From Bacilli bacterium (GTDB taxonomy: Bacteria; Bacillota_I; Bacilli_A; RF39; UBA660), in NCBI GenBank assembly GCA_028708945.1, contig JAQVXV010000006.1, forward strand, positions 5,920 through 69,919: DNA of 64,000 bases. Reading direction: 5' to 3'. The position numbers and the translations under genes are program-made. The notes below the pieces were generated by a model that was not told the origin of the DNA, did not search any database, and saw only the letters and a list, made by a program, of their open reading frames with translations. Positions 52,715 through 62,123 of the stretch are shown here, piece by piece (within the stretch, counting starts at the first letter, position 1; each line of letters begins with the position of its first letter).

Positions 52715-52744
52715 ATTATACCATAATTATATTAAAATAGACAA
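52715..52744 (-). promoter_or_regulatory. Predicted sigma-A promoter of rpsB-tsf with roughly 100-base leader
   Basis: On the minus strand TTGTCT (52739-52744) and TATAAT (52715-52720) are spaced 18 bases. The leader between it and rpsB contains two purine-rich sites, CGGAGGA and AAAGGAGG. The first has no start codon near it. The -35 is next to the tdk terminator. Confidence 0.65.
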
Positions 52745-52778
52745 AAAAAATAATAAAATTTGTGTTTTTTATTATTTT
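52743..52778 (-). terminator. Terminator of tdk
   Basis: AAAATAATAAAA and TTTTATTATTTT pair (52747-52778) with a U-run on the minus strand, overlapping the tdk stop. Confidence 0.6.
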
Positions 52779-53389
52779 TCAATATTAAATGGTTTATTTA
52801 ATGATTCTTTTTTCAATTTTAAGACTTTTTCTATATAATCTAGCCCACATAATGGTTCATAGATAACATTATCCGATAAACCATCAATTAATATTTTGTC
52901 GCCATCTACTACAAATTCACCGTTTATTTTTCTAGCATTAAAATTTGCATTAGCCTTACAGTTACATCTGGTTTTTAAAGGTACCAAAACATCACTTAGT
53001 TCAAGTAATCTTTTACTTCCTTCGAATAAATGAGTAGTAAAATCAGTTCTTAAACCATAACAATTAACTGGAATATCAATTAATTTTGTTATCTTCCAAA
53101 GTTCTTCAACTTGGTTTGAAGTTAAGAATTGTGCTTCATCTACTAATATAGACGCGGCATCTTTAATAACTGGTGCATAATCATAAAGAGAAGCATTTAA
53201 TGGTAATAAAATATCTACTTTGCGCTCAATGCCTATTCTAGATACTATTTTATCTTCACCTTTTGAATCAACTAAAGACTTTATAACAACAACTTTATAG
53301 CCTTTTTCTTCTAAATTATGTGCATCTTTTAATAATTCAATCGTTTTACCTGAGTTCATTGTACCATAATAAAATGTAAGATCTGCCAT
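52772..53389 (-). CDS. tdk: Thymidine kinase (type II)
   Basis: The 205-residue enzyme phosphorylates thymidine for salvage. It has the P-loop FYYGTMNSGKT, the Walker B-like ILVDEAQFL, and the lasso region TRCNCKANANFNAR. The C-terminal zinc cysteines are incomplete: the usual CxxCY end reads LCGLDY, with an Asp where a Cys is expected. It has an excellent promoter (TTGACT, 17 bases, TATAAT) and its own terminator. Confidence 0.93.
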   Translation of the reverse strand: MADLTFYYGTMNSGKTIELLKDAHNLEEKGYKVVVIKSLVDSKGEDKIVSRIGIERKVDILLPLNASLYDYAPVIKDAASILVDEAQFLTSNQVEELWKITKLIDIPVNCYGLRTDFTTHLFEGSKRLLELSDVLVPLKTRCNCKANANFNARKINGEFVVDGDKILIDGLSDNVIYEPLCGLDYIEKVLKLKKESLNKPFNIEK

Positions 53390-53406
53390 ACTACCACCCT
53401 GATATA

Positions 53407-53435
53407 ATTATACGAACTATTCTATAGATAGTCAA
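53407..53435 (-). promoter_or_regulatory. Predicted sigma-A promoter of tdk
   Basis: On the minus strand TTGACT (53430-53435) and TATAAT (53407-53412) are spaced 17 bases. Confidence 0.75.
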
Positions 53436-53460
53436 GAAAAAAACAGAATATTATTCTGTT
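53436..53460 (-). terminator. Terminator of the fused ABC transporter
   Basis: AACAGAATA (53442-53450) pairs with TATTCTGTT (53452-53460), with a six-to-eight U tail on the minus strand. It overlaps the gene's end. Confidence 0.75.
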
Positions 53461-55790
53461 CTTAAAGCAATAACCGGATCTTTTTTACTTGCTAATTTAG
53501 CCGGAATAAATCCTCCTAATAAAGTAAGTGATAGACTTACAACAATAAGGATAATAGCATGAATTGGATTTAATATTGCTATATTACTTAAATCAGTTAA
53601 ACTTTCTAATATTATATTGGTTGGTATTAATAATATTAAAGTAATTAAAATTCCTAAAGCTCCTGATATTAAACCAATTATAAAAGTTTCAGCATTGAAA
53701 ACTCTAGTTATATCTTTTTTTCTAGCCCCTAAAGCTCTTAATATTCCTATTTCTTTAGTACGCTCTAAAACAGATATATACGTTATAATTCCAATCATGA
53801 TCGATGAAACAATTAAACTAATACCACTAAAAGCCAATAATACATAGGTGACAGCATTCATAATATTGCCTGATAATTCTGAAAAACTATCTGCATAATC
53901 TGTATATATTATTTGATCTTCTAGTTTTTTTCCAACATTGTATTTATCTAAGTATTCAACTACTTTATCTTTGTTGTTAAAATCATACGGAAATAAATTT
54001 ATCATTAAAGGTTGGTCATAAGCTCCTAATATTGACATTACTTGTTCTTTAGTATATCCCAATGTATCAAAACTAATACCACCCATAAAAACTACACCGT
54101 CAGATTTTTCTTGAGCCTTTACTATTTCTGATTGACTATTTTTATCTATAATATATTCAATTAATTCATTACGATACGAAATACTTGCTGTTGATGTCAT
54201 TCCAGTCATTTTAGTAAATGCTGATTTCATTGTCTCCATACTATTCTCTTGTTTTGGTCTCATAACTCCAACGATTTTAATTGTCGTTTCACTGTTTTCA
54301 TACATATTGTTTAAATCTTCATTTTTAACAAACATATTATCAGTTATTTTTTTATAACAATTATCATTTAAGATTAATTTAAATTCTTTACCAATAAATT
54401 GTTCCATTTTTATTTCTTTATTAGAAGTATTAAACCCTAACACTTCAAGTAAAGGATAATCAACTCTGTTCTTACTATCTACCATTAAAACAACATCTGT
54501 TTTTGCATTTGGATATTTACCATACAATAAATCATAATTTTCTTTTAAATATGCATCCTGTGTTCCGAATTCCTCTGGTAATGAAGTAAGATTAATTGAA
54601 GTTGAATTGATTGAACTTATTTCATTATCTTTTTTATTTAATAAGTTTATGCCCGTTAATCTATAATAACCTATAGCACTTATTAAAGAATTATCCATTT
54701 TTTTAATATATTCAACATAATCAGATGATAGTTTATTGACATGTTCCGTGATAGCTACTTCTGAATCATAAGGATAGATTACATCTACATTCTTATAATC
54801 ATCTTCAGATATTTCACCTTTCATTTCATTTCTAATATTAGCCATTTGTTCTTTATCTACTTTATTAGTTGAATATGAAATTGATATTGGAAAATTTCTT
54901 AAAGTATTTGCTTCGAACTCATCGATCTGTTTATCAAATCCGTTTGATAAGGACAATATTAAAGCAATTCCTATTATCCCAATACTAGATGCAAAAGACG
55001 TTAATAAGGTTCTACCTATCTTTGTCCTTAAATTATTCAATGACAATTTTAAAGCTGTCAAAAAACTCATCGATGTTTTTTTAATATTAAAACTGTCACC
55101 TTTATCTATTTCATCAACTGGGTTAGAGTCACTTCTAAGTTCTCCATCTTCTAATTCAATAATTCGAGTTGCATAAGTATACGCTAACTTAGAATTATGA
55201 GTAACCATAATTACTAATTTTTCATTAGCAATTTCTTTTATTAATTCCATTATTTGAATACTTGTATTACTATCTAAAGCTCCTGTTGGTTCATCTGCTA
55301 AAATGATTGAAGGATTATTTACTAAAGCTCTAGCAATAGCAACTCTTTGCATTTGACCACCAGATAATTGATTGGGTTTTTTATGAGCATGTTCTTCTAA
55401 CCTAACTTGTTTAAGTACTTTTAAAGCTCTTTGCCTTCTTTTTTTAGCACTTATTCCACTTAAAGTCATACCCATTTCAACGTTATTTAAAATACTAATA
55501 TGACTTATTAAATTGTAATTTTGAAATACAAAACCAATACAATTATTACGATAAGCATCCCAATTTGTATCATTGAATTTTTTAGTTGATTTACCGTTGA
55601 TAATTAAATCACCTGAATCATATCTATCTAAACCACCTAATATATTTAACAATGTTGATTTGCCACTACCAGATGGTCCTAATACTGCAACAAATTCATT
55701 TGTTTTAAAACTAACACTGAAGTTTTTTAAAGCATTTTGGCAAAAATTAGCCGTTTTATATCTCTTTGAGATATTTTTTAATTGTAACAT
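53451..55790 (-). CDS. Fused ABC transporter ATPase-permease (MacB-like)
   Basis: The 779-residue protein joins an ABC ATPase (about 1-225) to an FtsX/MacB permease. The ATPase has Walker A GPSGSGKST, signature LSGGQMQRVAIARA and Walker B ILADEPTGALD. The permease has one membrane helix at about 258-280, a large extracellular domain (about 285-655) and three helices near the C-terminus (about 660-770, ending IPAKLASKKDPVIALRTE). Such proteins act as homodimers in export of peptides or in envelope stress. The substrate is not evident. It is transcribed alone. Confidence 0.9.
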   Translation of the reverse strand: MLQLKNISKRYKTANFCQNALKNFSVSFKTNEFVAVLGPSGSGKSTLLNILGGLDRYDSGDLIINGKSTKKFNDTNWDAYRNNCIGFVFQNYNLISHISILNNVEMGMTLSGISAKKRRQRALKVLKQVRLEEHAHKKPNQLSGGQMQRVAIARALVNNPSIILADEPTGALDSNTSIQIMELIKEIANEKLVIMVTHNSKLAYTYATRIIELEDGELRSDSNPVDEIDKGDSFNIKKTSMSFLTALKLSLNNLRTKIGRTLLTSFASSIGIIGIALILSLSNGFDKQIDEFEANTLRNFPISISYSTNKVDKEQMANIRNEMKGEISEDDYKNVDVIYPYDSEVAITEHVNKLSSDYVEYIKKMDNSLISAIGYYRLTGINLLNKKDNEISSINSTSINLTSLPEEFGTQDAYLKENYDLLYGKYPNAKTDVVLMVDSKNRVDYPLLEVLGFNTSNKEIKMEQFIGKEFKLILNDNCYKKITDNMFVKNEDLNNMYENSETTIKIVGVMRPKQENSMETMKSAFTKMTGMTSTASISYRNELIEYIIDKNSQSEIVKAQEKSDGVVFMGGISFDTLGYTKEQVMSILGAYDQPLMINLFPYDFNNKDKVVEYLDKYNVGKKLEDQIIYTDYADSFSELSGNIMNAVTYVLLAFSGISLIVSSIMIGIITYISVLERTKEIGILRALGARKKDITRVFNAETFIIGLISGALGILITLILLIPTNIILESLTDLSNIAILNPIHAIILIVVSLSLTLLGGFIPAKLASKKDPVIALRTE

Positions 55791-55859
55791 ATTACCTTCT
55801 TTCTATTAATTTCCAATTATACAAAAAGTATTATAACACAAAAAAATATATAAAAGATA

Positions 55860-56735
55860 TCATTTATTTTTTATAAACATTTTCCATGGTTTTATTTTAG
55901 TTATATCTTTTTCATATATCTTGTAAATTGCAAGTGGGTTATTTGATTTATCAATAAAAAAAACAGTGTCTTGGCCATAAATATTATCTATAATTTTACC
56001 ATTTTTTATTTCTAATTTTAAATCATCATCTGCAGTAACTTTAAAATAGTCATTTAATATTTCTATAATACTCAATATTTTAAAGTTATCATTTTTTAAA
56101 TCTTCTATTTTTATTGCAGACTCAATACTAAATTGTCCTTGTTTTGTTCTTTTTAAATTCGACATAACACCAATTGTCTTTAGTTCTTGAGCAATGTCCC
56201 TTATTAAACTTCTAATATAGGTTCCTTTACTAACTAAACATCTAAATTTAAAGACTGTTTTATTTTCTACTATTTTATAATCTAATAGTTCTATTTCTTT
56301 TATTTCTACTTCACGAGACGGTAATTCTATTTTCTCTTTATCAAAAGCGTAATTGTATAATCTTTTACCTGAAATTCTAAGTGCTGAATATAGAGGCACT
56401 TCTTGTAGATATTTTTTTTGAAATTTATCTAAACATTTTTTTATTGTTATTTCATCAATTACGGAATCTTTAGATTCTAATACTGAACCAGTTATATCTA
56501 AAGTATCTGTTTCTATCCCTAAAGTTGCTTCTGCTATATATTCTTTATCATGGTTTGTTAAAATTTCTGCTAATTTCGTAGCATCGTTTATACATAATAC
56601 TAAAACACCAGTCGCGAGTGGATCTAGTGTTCCGGTATGTCCTACTTTTTTTGTATTAAATTTTTTAGCAGCGATGTTTACTACATCTCTACTAGTGTAT
56701 TCTTTTTCTTTGTCGATAACTAAAATTCCGTTCAT
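55860..56735 (-). CDS. truB: tRNA pseudouridine-55 synthase TruB
   Basis: TruB makes pseudouridine 55 in the T-arm of all tRNAs. The 291-residue protein starts GILVIDKEKEYTSRDVV and has the catalytic aspartate in HTGTLDPLATGVLVLC, then the conserved SKGTYIRSLIRDIA. The length is normal. It directly follows cysS by one base. ribF, a common neighbour, is absent. Confidence 0.96.
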   Translation of the reverse strand: MNGILVIDKEKEYTSRDVVNIAAKKFNTKKVGHTGTLDPLATGVLVLCINDATKLAEILTNHDKEYIAEATLGIETDTLDITGSVLESKDSVIDEITIKKCLDKFQKKYLQEVPLYSALRISGKRLYNYAFDKEKIELPSREVEIKEIELLDYKIVENKTVFKFRCLVSKGTYIRSLIRDIAQELKTIGVMSNLKRTKQGQFSIESAIKIEDLKNDNFKILSIIEILNDYFKVTADDDLKLEIKNGKIIDNIYGQDTVFFIDKSNNPLAIYKIYEKDITKIKPWKMFIKNK

Positions 56736-56736
56736 T

Positions 56737-58131
56737 TTACCCCTTTATTTCAAACTCAGTTCCTTCTCTGGTGTCTCTGATAAAAATACCTTTTTCTTCT
56801 AATTCTAATCTTATTTTATCTGCTAAGTCGAAATTTTTTTCTTTTTTAGCGTTATTTCTTTCGCATATTTTTTGATTTATATAATCTAAGGTGTTTTTAT
56901 CTATAGTTTCTGCTTTTAATAGATTTAAAGATAATACTTTATCAATATCCTCAATTAAAAATAATTTAGAGTTATTATTTAAATCATCTTTTAATAAATT
57001 ATTTAATACTGTCAATACATTTGCAGTATCTAAATCTTTTTCTAAATATTTTCTATATTCATTTCTATATTGATCTACTTTTTCTTGTTCAATTATACTA
57101 TCATCTTTTTTAATACTTTTTATTTTTGATTTTAATTTATTATACATATTTTGAGCATTGTCTAAAGATTCATAGCTGAATATTAATTGTTTTCTATAAT
57201 GCGATTGAAGACACATAAAACGATATGCTAAAAGGTTGTATCCTTTTTCTTCTAATAAAGACAATGTTAAAAATTCACCACTTGATTTACTCATTTTTCC
57301 AGCTTGATTATTTAAGTGTTCAACATGGAACCAATAATTACACCATTTATGTCCTACATATGATTCTGTTTGGGCTATTTCATTAGTATGATGTGGAAAA
57401 ATATTGTCGACTCCACCACAGTGAATATCTAAGTATTCTCCTAAATATTTAAGTGATATTCCAGAACACTCAATATGCCATCCAGGATATCCTAATCCCC
57501 AAGGAGAATCCCATTTTAATTCTTGATCTTCAAATTTTGATTTAGTAAACCATAAAACAAAATCTGTTTTATTTTTTTTATTTTTATCTTCTTCAACATC
57601 TTCTCTTACTCCAACCATTAATTCATCTTCTTTATGGTTAGTTAAAACATAATAATCATTTAATTTAGATGTATCGAAATAAACATTATCACCACTTATA
57701 TATGCATAGTTTGTATCGACTAGCTTTTCGATTATTTCTATATATTTATCGATACAACTTGTTGCTGGTATTACAATTTTTGGTTTTCGAATATTTAACT
57801 TTTCACAATCTAAAAAGAATGCATCAGTATACATTTGCGCTATTTCTAATATTGTTTTCTTTTCTCTTTTAGCGCCCTTTAGCATTTTATCTTCACCGGT
57901 ATCAGCATCACTTGAAAGATGTCCAACATCAGTTATATTCATTACTCTTTCAACATTATAATTGAGATGATTTAATGTTTTTTCTAAAATATCTTCAGCG
58001 ATATAACTTCTTAAATTACCAATATGAGCATAATGATATACAGTAGGACCACACGTATACATTTTCACTTCATTACCATTGTTTGGTATAAAATCCTCGA
58101 TCTTTTTAGTTAACGTGTTATATAGTTTCAT
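56737..58131 (-). CDS. cysS: Cysteinyl-tRNA synthetase
   Basis: The class I synthetase has the zinc and HIGH region CGPTVYHYAHIGNLRSYI, zinc ligands in HIECSGI and HCGGVDNIFPHHTNE, and KMSKS in GKMSKSSGEFLTL. Length of about 464 is normal. I use the ATG at 58129-58131, eight bases after AAGGA. The ATG at 58140 touches the ribosome binding site. truB follows after one base. The gene is divergent from the tRNA cluster. Confidence 0.96.
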   Translation of the reverse strand: MKLYNTLTKKIEDFIPNNGNEVKMYTCGPTVYHYAHIGNLRSYIAEDILEKTLNHLNYNVERVMNITDVGHLSSDADTGEDKMLKGAKREKKTILEIAQMYTDAFFLDCEKLNIRKPKIVIPATSCIDKYIEIIEKLVDTNYAYISGDNVYFDTSKLNDYYVLTNHKEDELMVGVREDVEEDKNKKNKTDFVLWFTKSKFEDQELKWDSPWGLGYPGWHIECSGISLKYLGEYLDIHCGGVDNIFPHHTNEIAQTESYVGHKWCNYWFHVEHLNNQAGKMSKSSGEFLTLSLLEEKGYNLLAYRFMCLQSHYRKQLIFSYESLDNAQNMYNKLKSKIKSIKKDDSIIEQEKVDQYRNEYRKYLEKDLDTANVLTVLNNLLKDDLNNNSKLFLIEDIDKVLSLNLLKAETIDKNTLDYINQKICERNNAKKEKNFDLADKIRLELEEKGIFIRDTREGTEFEIKG

Positions 58132-58241
58132 TCCACACATCCTTTACATTTTTTTAAAGTTAACATATATTTAAATAATATCATATATTATATTATTAAA
58201 CAAATAATTGTTACTTTTTTTGACAAATTAACCGAAAAATG

Positions 58242-58270
58242 TTGCCTTAATTTTATTATTATGATATTAT
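58242..58270 (+). promoter_or_regulatory. Predicted promoter of the tRNA cluster
   Basis: TTGCCT (58242-58247) and TATTAT (58265-58270) with a 17-base spacer. A small GCAGCAATGCTGC hairpin (58278-58290) follows before the first tRNA. The 58141-58241 interval upstream is the spacer shared with divergent cysS and holds nothing else I can name. Confidence 0.6.
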
Positions 58271-58294
58271 TATTTTGCAGCAATGCTGCGTGAT

Positions 58295-58371
58295 GGACCC
58301 TTAGCTCAGTTGGTTAGAGCATCCGGCTCATAACCGGGCGGTCGTAGGTTCGAGCCCTACAGGGTCCACCA
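58295..58371 (+). tRNA. tRNA with CAT anticodon, probably tRNA-Ile2 (lysidine-modified)
   Basis: The 77-base gene has acceptor GGACCCT/AGGGTCC, an encoded CCA, D-arm TAGCTCAG, and anticodon loop CTCATAA with CAT at 58329-58331. The body starting GGACC with CTTAGCTCAG and loop CTCATAA resembles the Firmicutes minor isoleucine tRNA, which becomes AUA-specific after TilS converts C34 to lysidine. An elongator Met tRNA is the alternative. Confidence 0.9.
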
Positions 58372-58382
58372 TTTTATTTTTT

Positions 58383-58467
58383 GCGGGTGTGGCGGAATTG
58401 GCAGACGCACTAGACTTAGGATCTAGCGGAGTGATCCATGGGGGTTCAAGTCCCTTCACCCGCACCA
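58383..58467 (+). tRNA. tRNA-Leu (TAG)
   Basis: The 85-base gene has acceptor GCGGGTG/CACCCGC, encoded CCA, the long variable arm of a class II tRNA, and anticodon loop CTTAGGA with TAG at 58417-58419, reading CUA and other CUN codons. The 58468-58576 spacer after it is AT-rich with no feature seen. Confidence 0.95.
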
Positions 58468-58576
58468 TTATTGCTTATAAAGTCAATATTCATTTTATTT
58501 TAATAAATAGTATTGAATTTATTATAATTATATGCTAATATTTATATTGTTATCAAATTTTATGTAGTCATTAAAT

Positions 58577-58653
<77 letters not shown>

Positions 58654-58659
58654 TTTATT

Positions 58660-58736
58660 GGCCCGTTGGTGAAGTGGCTTAACACACATGCCTTTCACGC
58701 ATGCATTCACGAGTTCGAATCTCGTACGGGTCACCA
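58660..58736 (+). tRNA. tRNA-Glu (TTC)
   Basis: The 77-base gene has acceptor GGCCCGT/ACGGGTC, encoded CCA and anticodon loop CTTTCAC with TTC at 58694-58696. The sequence closely resembles Bacillus tRNA-Glu. Confidence 0.95.
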
Positions 58737-58747
58737 ATTTTGATTTT

Positions 58748-58772
58748 AAAGATTTTAAATAATCTTTTTTTT
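58748..58772 (+). terminator. First terminator after the tRNA cluster
   Basis: AAAGATT (58748-58754), loop TTAAAT, AATCTTT (58761-58767) and a further U-run on the plus strand. Confidence 0.65.
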
Positions 58773-58785
58773 ATAATTATTCAAT

Positions 58786-58811
58786 AAAAAAATCGCTTAA
58801 TGCGATTTTTT
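58786..58811. terminator. Bidirectional terminator between the tRNAs and the secreted-protein gene
   Basis: AAAAAATCGC and GCGATTTTTT (58787-58811) with loop TTAAT, U-tracts on both strands. Confidence 0.8.
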
Positions 58812-58814
58812 GTT

Positions 58815-59216
58815 TTAATTAAACCAGTCTCCTAATGCTTTTCCGAATTCCTGGATTATATATTTTGCAGAATTTACAACCCAGTCTCTAAATGTAATTA
58901 TTTTATTATAGTTTGAATCACCAATTAATAATCTTGTGAATTCACCCATTCTACTAACTGACCTTCCGATTTTATCTCCCATATTATTCAAAGAATCATC
59001 AACTTCACCAGGAACATCGGTTTCTTCTCTCTTTTTACCTGCTTGGGTAAAAAAATCTCTTAAAGCTTGCGTAATAGCATCAATATTTTCATTAACAGTG
59101 CCATTTGCTTGAACTTGTGTTAAATTATAACTATTTACTTTGGCATTTACTTTAAAACCAAAAAGCGAAACAGCAATTAAGCAAACTCCTATGACGATTA
59201 AATAGATTTTTTTCAT
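58815..59216 (-). CDS. Small secreted or membrane-anchored protein of unknown function
   Basis: The 133-residue protein begins with a signal-peptide-like segment (MKKIYLIVIGVCLIAVSLFG). The rest is a mainly helical, charged domain with IDAITQALRDFFTQAGKKREE and an aromatic C-terminus (YIIQEFGKALGDWF). I do not recognise a family. No lipobox is evident: the only Cys (position 13) lies inside the hydrophobic stretch. It is monocistronic with GGTGAT upstream of the ATG and its own terminator. Confidence 0.65.
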   Translation of the reverse strand: MKKIYLIVIGVCLIAVSLFGFKVNAKVNSYNLTQVQANGTVNENIDAITQALRDFFTQAGKKREETDVPGEVDDSLNNMGDKIGRSVSRMGEFTRLLIGDSNYNKIITFRDWVVNSAKYIIQEFGKALGDWFN

Positions 59217-59315
59217 ATATCATCACCTAAAATTATAATAACACAATTTTTTTCTTTTATCAAGCACAATATTTGACTATTTACTGTTATTTTATAGCTT
59301 TAAAAATTATTACAT

Positions 59316-59338
59316 ATAAAAAAGCTATTTAATAGCTT
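59316..59338 (-). terminator. Terminator of pnp
   Basis: AAGCTAT and ATAGCTT pair (59322-59338) around a three-base loop, followed by U-rich sequence on the minus strand, overlapping the end of pnp. Confidence 0.7.
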
Positions 59339-61454
59339 CTTTTCTTGATAAATTTAATCTACCTTTTTTATCATATCCTAATGATTTAACTAAAATTTCG
59401 TCTCCTACTTTTACAATATCACTAGGTTTTTCAACTCTTTCAGTATCTAATTGTGAAACATGAACTAAACCTTCACATCCAGACCATAATTCAACAAAAC
59501 ATCCGAAATCTTCAACTTTAACTACTTTTACGTTATATACTTTTCCAGTTTCGACTTCGCGAACTATGTCTTTAATCATCTGTGCAGTTTTTTCAATAAT
59601 TTCTTTATCAGTATGGTAAATTATTACTCTTCCATCATCTTCTAAATCAACTTTAACAGCATTTATATCACTAACAGTTGTTACATTAGATGCTTCTAAA
59701 ATTATCTTAGTAATCATTTCTCCACCCTTGCCGATTACTTCCTTTATCTTAAGTGGATCTATCATAAATACAATTGTCTTAGGTGCATATTGACTTACTT
59801 CTTCTCTTGGTTTCGGTATTTCTTTTTCAATTGTTTCTAATATTTCAAATCTTGCTTTTTTAGCTTGTTCTAAAGATTCTTTTAATATTTTTTTACTGAT
59901 ACCGTCTATTTTAATATCCATTTGTAGTGCACAGATACCATTTTTAGTTCCTGCTACTTTGAAGTCCATATCACCTAAATGATCTTCTAAACCTTGAATA
60001 TCAGTTAAAATTGTGTAGTTGTCTTCATTAGTTATAAGTCCCATTGCTATTCCTGCTACTGGTGATTTAATTGGAACTCCAGCTGCCATTAAAGCCATAC
60101 AACCAGCACATATACTTGCTTGTGAAGAAGATCCATTACTTTCTAATATTTCTGATACGACTCTTATTGTATAAGGAAATTCTTCTACATTAGGAATTAC
60201 TTGTGATAAAGCTTTTTCACCTAATGCTCCATGTCCGATTTCTCTTCTACCCGGAGAACCATATCTTCCAGTTTCTCCTACTGAAAACTGTGGGAAGTTA
60301 TAATGTAAAATAAATCTTTTTGAATCCTCTATTCCAAGACCATCTAATATTTGATGTTCACCGATTGCTCCTAATGTAACAGTTGCTAAAGCTTGAGTTT
60401 GTCCTCGTGTAAATAAAGCTGAACCATGTGTCCTTGGCAATAGATCAATTGCTGTAGAGAGTTCTCTGATTTCAGTCATCTTTCTACCATCTGATCTTGT
60501 TTTTTCATCAACTACTATTTTTCTAAATATTTCATACTCTATTTCTTCTAAAACTAATTTTACTTTAGTTAATAATTTATTTAATTCAACTTCGCACAGA
60601 GATTTTGTTTCATTTTCATATTTGCTAATAACACTTTCTTTTACTTCATCGATTTTAGCATATCTCTCTAATTTTTCTTTTATTCTTAAAGCTTCATTTA
60701 ATTTATCTTTTGCTAAGTCATATATTTCTGATTTTAATTCATTAGATATTTCTAATTTTTCATATTCCATTTTTTCAAGGCCTATTTCTTTAATAATAGT
60801 TTCTTGGAATTCTATTAATTCTTTTATAGCCTCATGTCCAAACATTAAAGCCTCTAACATATCTTCTTCGCTTACTTCTTTAGCACCTGCTTCAACCATG
60901 TTAATTGCTTTTTTAGTTCCTGCAACTGTTAAATCAATATCACTTAACTCAGATTCTGCTGATGTTGGATTAATTACAAATTCATTATTAATTCGACCTA
61001 CTTTAACACTAGCAACAGGTCCGTTAAACGGAATTTGGCTGATTGATACTGCTAAAGAAGATCCAAATAATGCTGCCATTTCTGGAGAGTTATCTTGGTC
61101 AACTGATAAAACAGTATTGATAATTTGAACTTCATTTCTAAAATTATTTGGAAATAAAGGTCTCATAGGACGATCGATCATCCTTGCTGCTAAAGTAGCA
61201 TTATCAGTCGGTCTTCCTTCTCTTTTTATGAATCCACCAGGTATTTTACCTACTGAATACAATTTTTCTTGATACATTACAGTCAATGGGAAAAAATCAG
61301 ACAAAATATTAGCGTTTTTGCTAACTACTGTTGCTGTTAATATAACTGTATCTCCATATCTTACTAATATTGAACCGGAAGCTTGTTTTGCTAATTCTCC
61401 ACTTTCAACTACTAGTTTTCTTCCTCTAAAATTTAATTCGTAAACTTTCTTCAT
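59325..61454 (-). CDS. pnp: Polyribonucleotide nucleotidyltransferase (PNPase)
   Basis: PNPase is the phosphorolytic 3'-to-5' exoribonuclease of the degradosome. The 709-residue protein has two RNase PH domains (about 1-230 and 310-545, including [15 protein letters not shown] and [13 protein letters not shown]). A KH domain (about 555-615, [11 protein letters not shown]) and a C-terminal S1 domain (about 620-695, [19 protein letters not shown]) follow. It follows rpsO with a small membrane protein between them. Confidence 0.96.
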   Translation of the reverse strand: MKKVYELNFRGRKLVVESGELAKQASGSILVRYGDTVILTATVVSKNANILSDFFPLTVMYQEKLYSVGKIPGGFIKREGRPTDNATLAARMIDRPMRPLFPNNFRNEVQIINTVLSVDQDNSPEMAALFGSSLAVSISQIPFNGPVASVKVGRINNEFVINPTSAESELSDIDLTVAGTKKAINMVEAGAKEVSEEDMLEALMFGHEAIKELIEFQETIIKEIGLEKMEYEKLEISNELKSEIYDLAKDKLNEALRIKEKLERYAKIDEVKESVISKYENETKSLCEVELNKLLTKVKLVLEEIEYEIFRKIVVDEKTRSDGRKMTEIRELSTAIDLLPRTHGSALFTRGQTQALATVTLGAIGEHQILDGLGIEDSKRFILHYNFPQFSVGETGRYGSPGRREIGHGALGEKALSQVIPNVEEFPYTIRVVSEILESNGSSSQASICAGCMALMAAGVPIKSPVAGIAMGLITNEDNYTILTDIQGLEDHLGDMDFKVAGTKNGICALQMDIKIDGISKKILKESLEQAKKARFEILETIEKEIPKPREEVSQYAPKTIVFMIDPLKIKEVIGKGGEMITKIILEASNVTTVSDINAVKVDLEDDGRVIIYHTDKEIIEKTAQMIKDIVREVETGKVYNVKVVKVEDFGCFVELWSGCEGLVHVSQLDTERVEKPSDIVKVGDEILVKSLGYDKKGRLNLSRKEAIK

Positions 61455-61462
61455 TTTACCTC

Positions 61463-61681
61463 CTATATTTCTACTAGATTTAATAAATTAGGATGTAAAA
61501 ACTCTAGCAAAAAAATTATTCCTAAAAATAGTAATACTTTGACTAATATACTGCCAATAGATATTAATGTTTTTTTCATTTTATCTAAAACGATACCTTT
61601 TTTTTGAATATAGTTTTTTTCCCAATCTAATGTTAATTCAATAAAAATTGAATATAAAAATAGACATATTAAATCTCTCAT
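61463..61681 (-). CDS. Small membrane protein between rpsO and pnp
   Basis: The 72-residue protein has two hydrophobic segments (about 4-16 and 40-60) and no recognisable family. I use the ATG at 61679-61681, preceded by AAGGGG at five bases. An upstream frame to 61708 has no site. It sits in the usual gap between rpsO and pnp, after the rpsO terminator. Confidence 0.6.
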   Translation of the reverse strand: MRDLICLFLYSIFIELTLDWEKNYIQKKGIVLDKMKKTLISIGSILVKVLLFLGIIFLLEFLHPNLLNLVEI

Positions 61682-61697
61682 ATTATCCCCTTCATAA

Positions 61698-61723
61698 AAC
61701 AAAGACACTCAAAAAGGAGTGCC
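61698..61723 (-). terminator. Terminator of rpsO
   Basis: On the minus strand GGCACTC and GAGTGTC pair over seven positions with one G-U (61704-61723), followed by UUUGUUUU. Confidence 0.75.
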
Positions 61724-61736
61724 TACTATTTTTTTG

Positions 61737-62006
61737 TTATTTTCTTAAACCTAAACTTTTAACAATTTCACGATATCTAGTAACATCATTTTTTACTAAA
61801 TAATTTAACATATTTCTTCTTTGTCCTACTTTTTTAAGTAATCCTCTTCTTGAATGAAAATCTTGTTTGTGTTCTTTTAAATGTTCAGTTAAAGTATTTA
61901 TTTCTTCAGTTAATATTGCTATTTGAATTTCTGCTGAACCAGTATCGCCTTCTTTTCTGGCATACTTGTTAACAATTTGTTCTTTTACTTCTTTAGTTAA
62001 AGCCAT
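61737..62006 (-). CDS. rpsO: 30S ribosomal protein S15
   Basis: The 89-residue protein matches S15 throughout: [45 protein letters not shown] and [20 protein letters not shown]. It has AAAGGAG before the ATG, a consensus promoter just after eno and a terminator of its own. rpsO-pnp order is widespread. Confidence 0.97.
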   Translation of the reverse strand: MALTKEVKEQIVNKYARKEGDTGSAEIQIAILTEEINTLTEHLKEHKQDFHSRRGLLKKVGQRRNMLNYLVKNDVTRYREIVKSLGLRK

Positions 62007-62033
62007 TTTCTATTCTCCTTTCATATTTATTCG

Positions 62034-62078
62034 CTTATTCTTAGTAAAAAATCGGAGTTTTTTTAAACCAGGAATAAG
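62034..62078 (-). promoter_or_regulatory. Possible rpsO leader stem
   Basis: CTTATTC and GAATAAG (at 62072-62078 and 62034-62040 on the minus strand) could pair as a seven-base stem in the roughly 70-base leader of rpsO. S15 is known to autoregulate through leader RNA in several bacteria, but no specific motif is recognised here. Confidence 0.35.
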
Positions 62079-62088
62079 TACCACTAAT

Positions 62089-62117
62089 AATATACACTAC
62101 AATCCATTATTTATCAA
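62089..62117 (-). promoter_or_regulatory. Predicted sigma-A promoter of rpsO
   Basis: On the minus strand TTGATA (62112-62117) and TATATT (62089-62094) are spaced 17 bases, directly after the eno stop. Confidence 0.65.
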
Positions 62118-62123
62118 TAGATT

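Noticed and set aside
60622..61128. 168-codon open frame on the plus strand
   Set aside because: It is antisense to pnp, Ser/Ile-rich as such shadows are in AT-rich genomes, and has no ribosome binding site.
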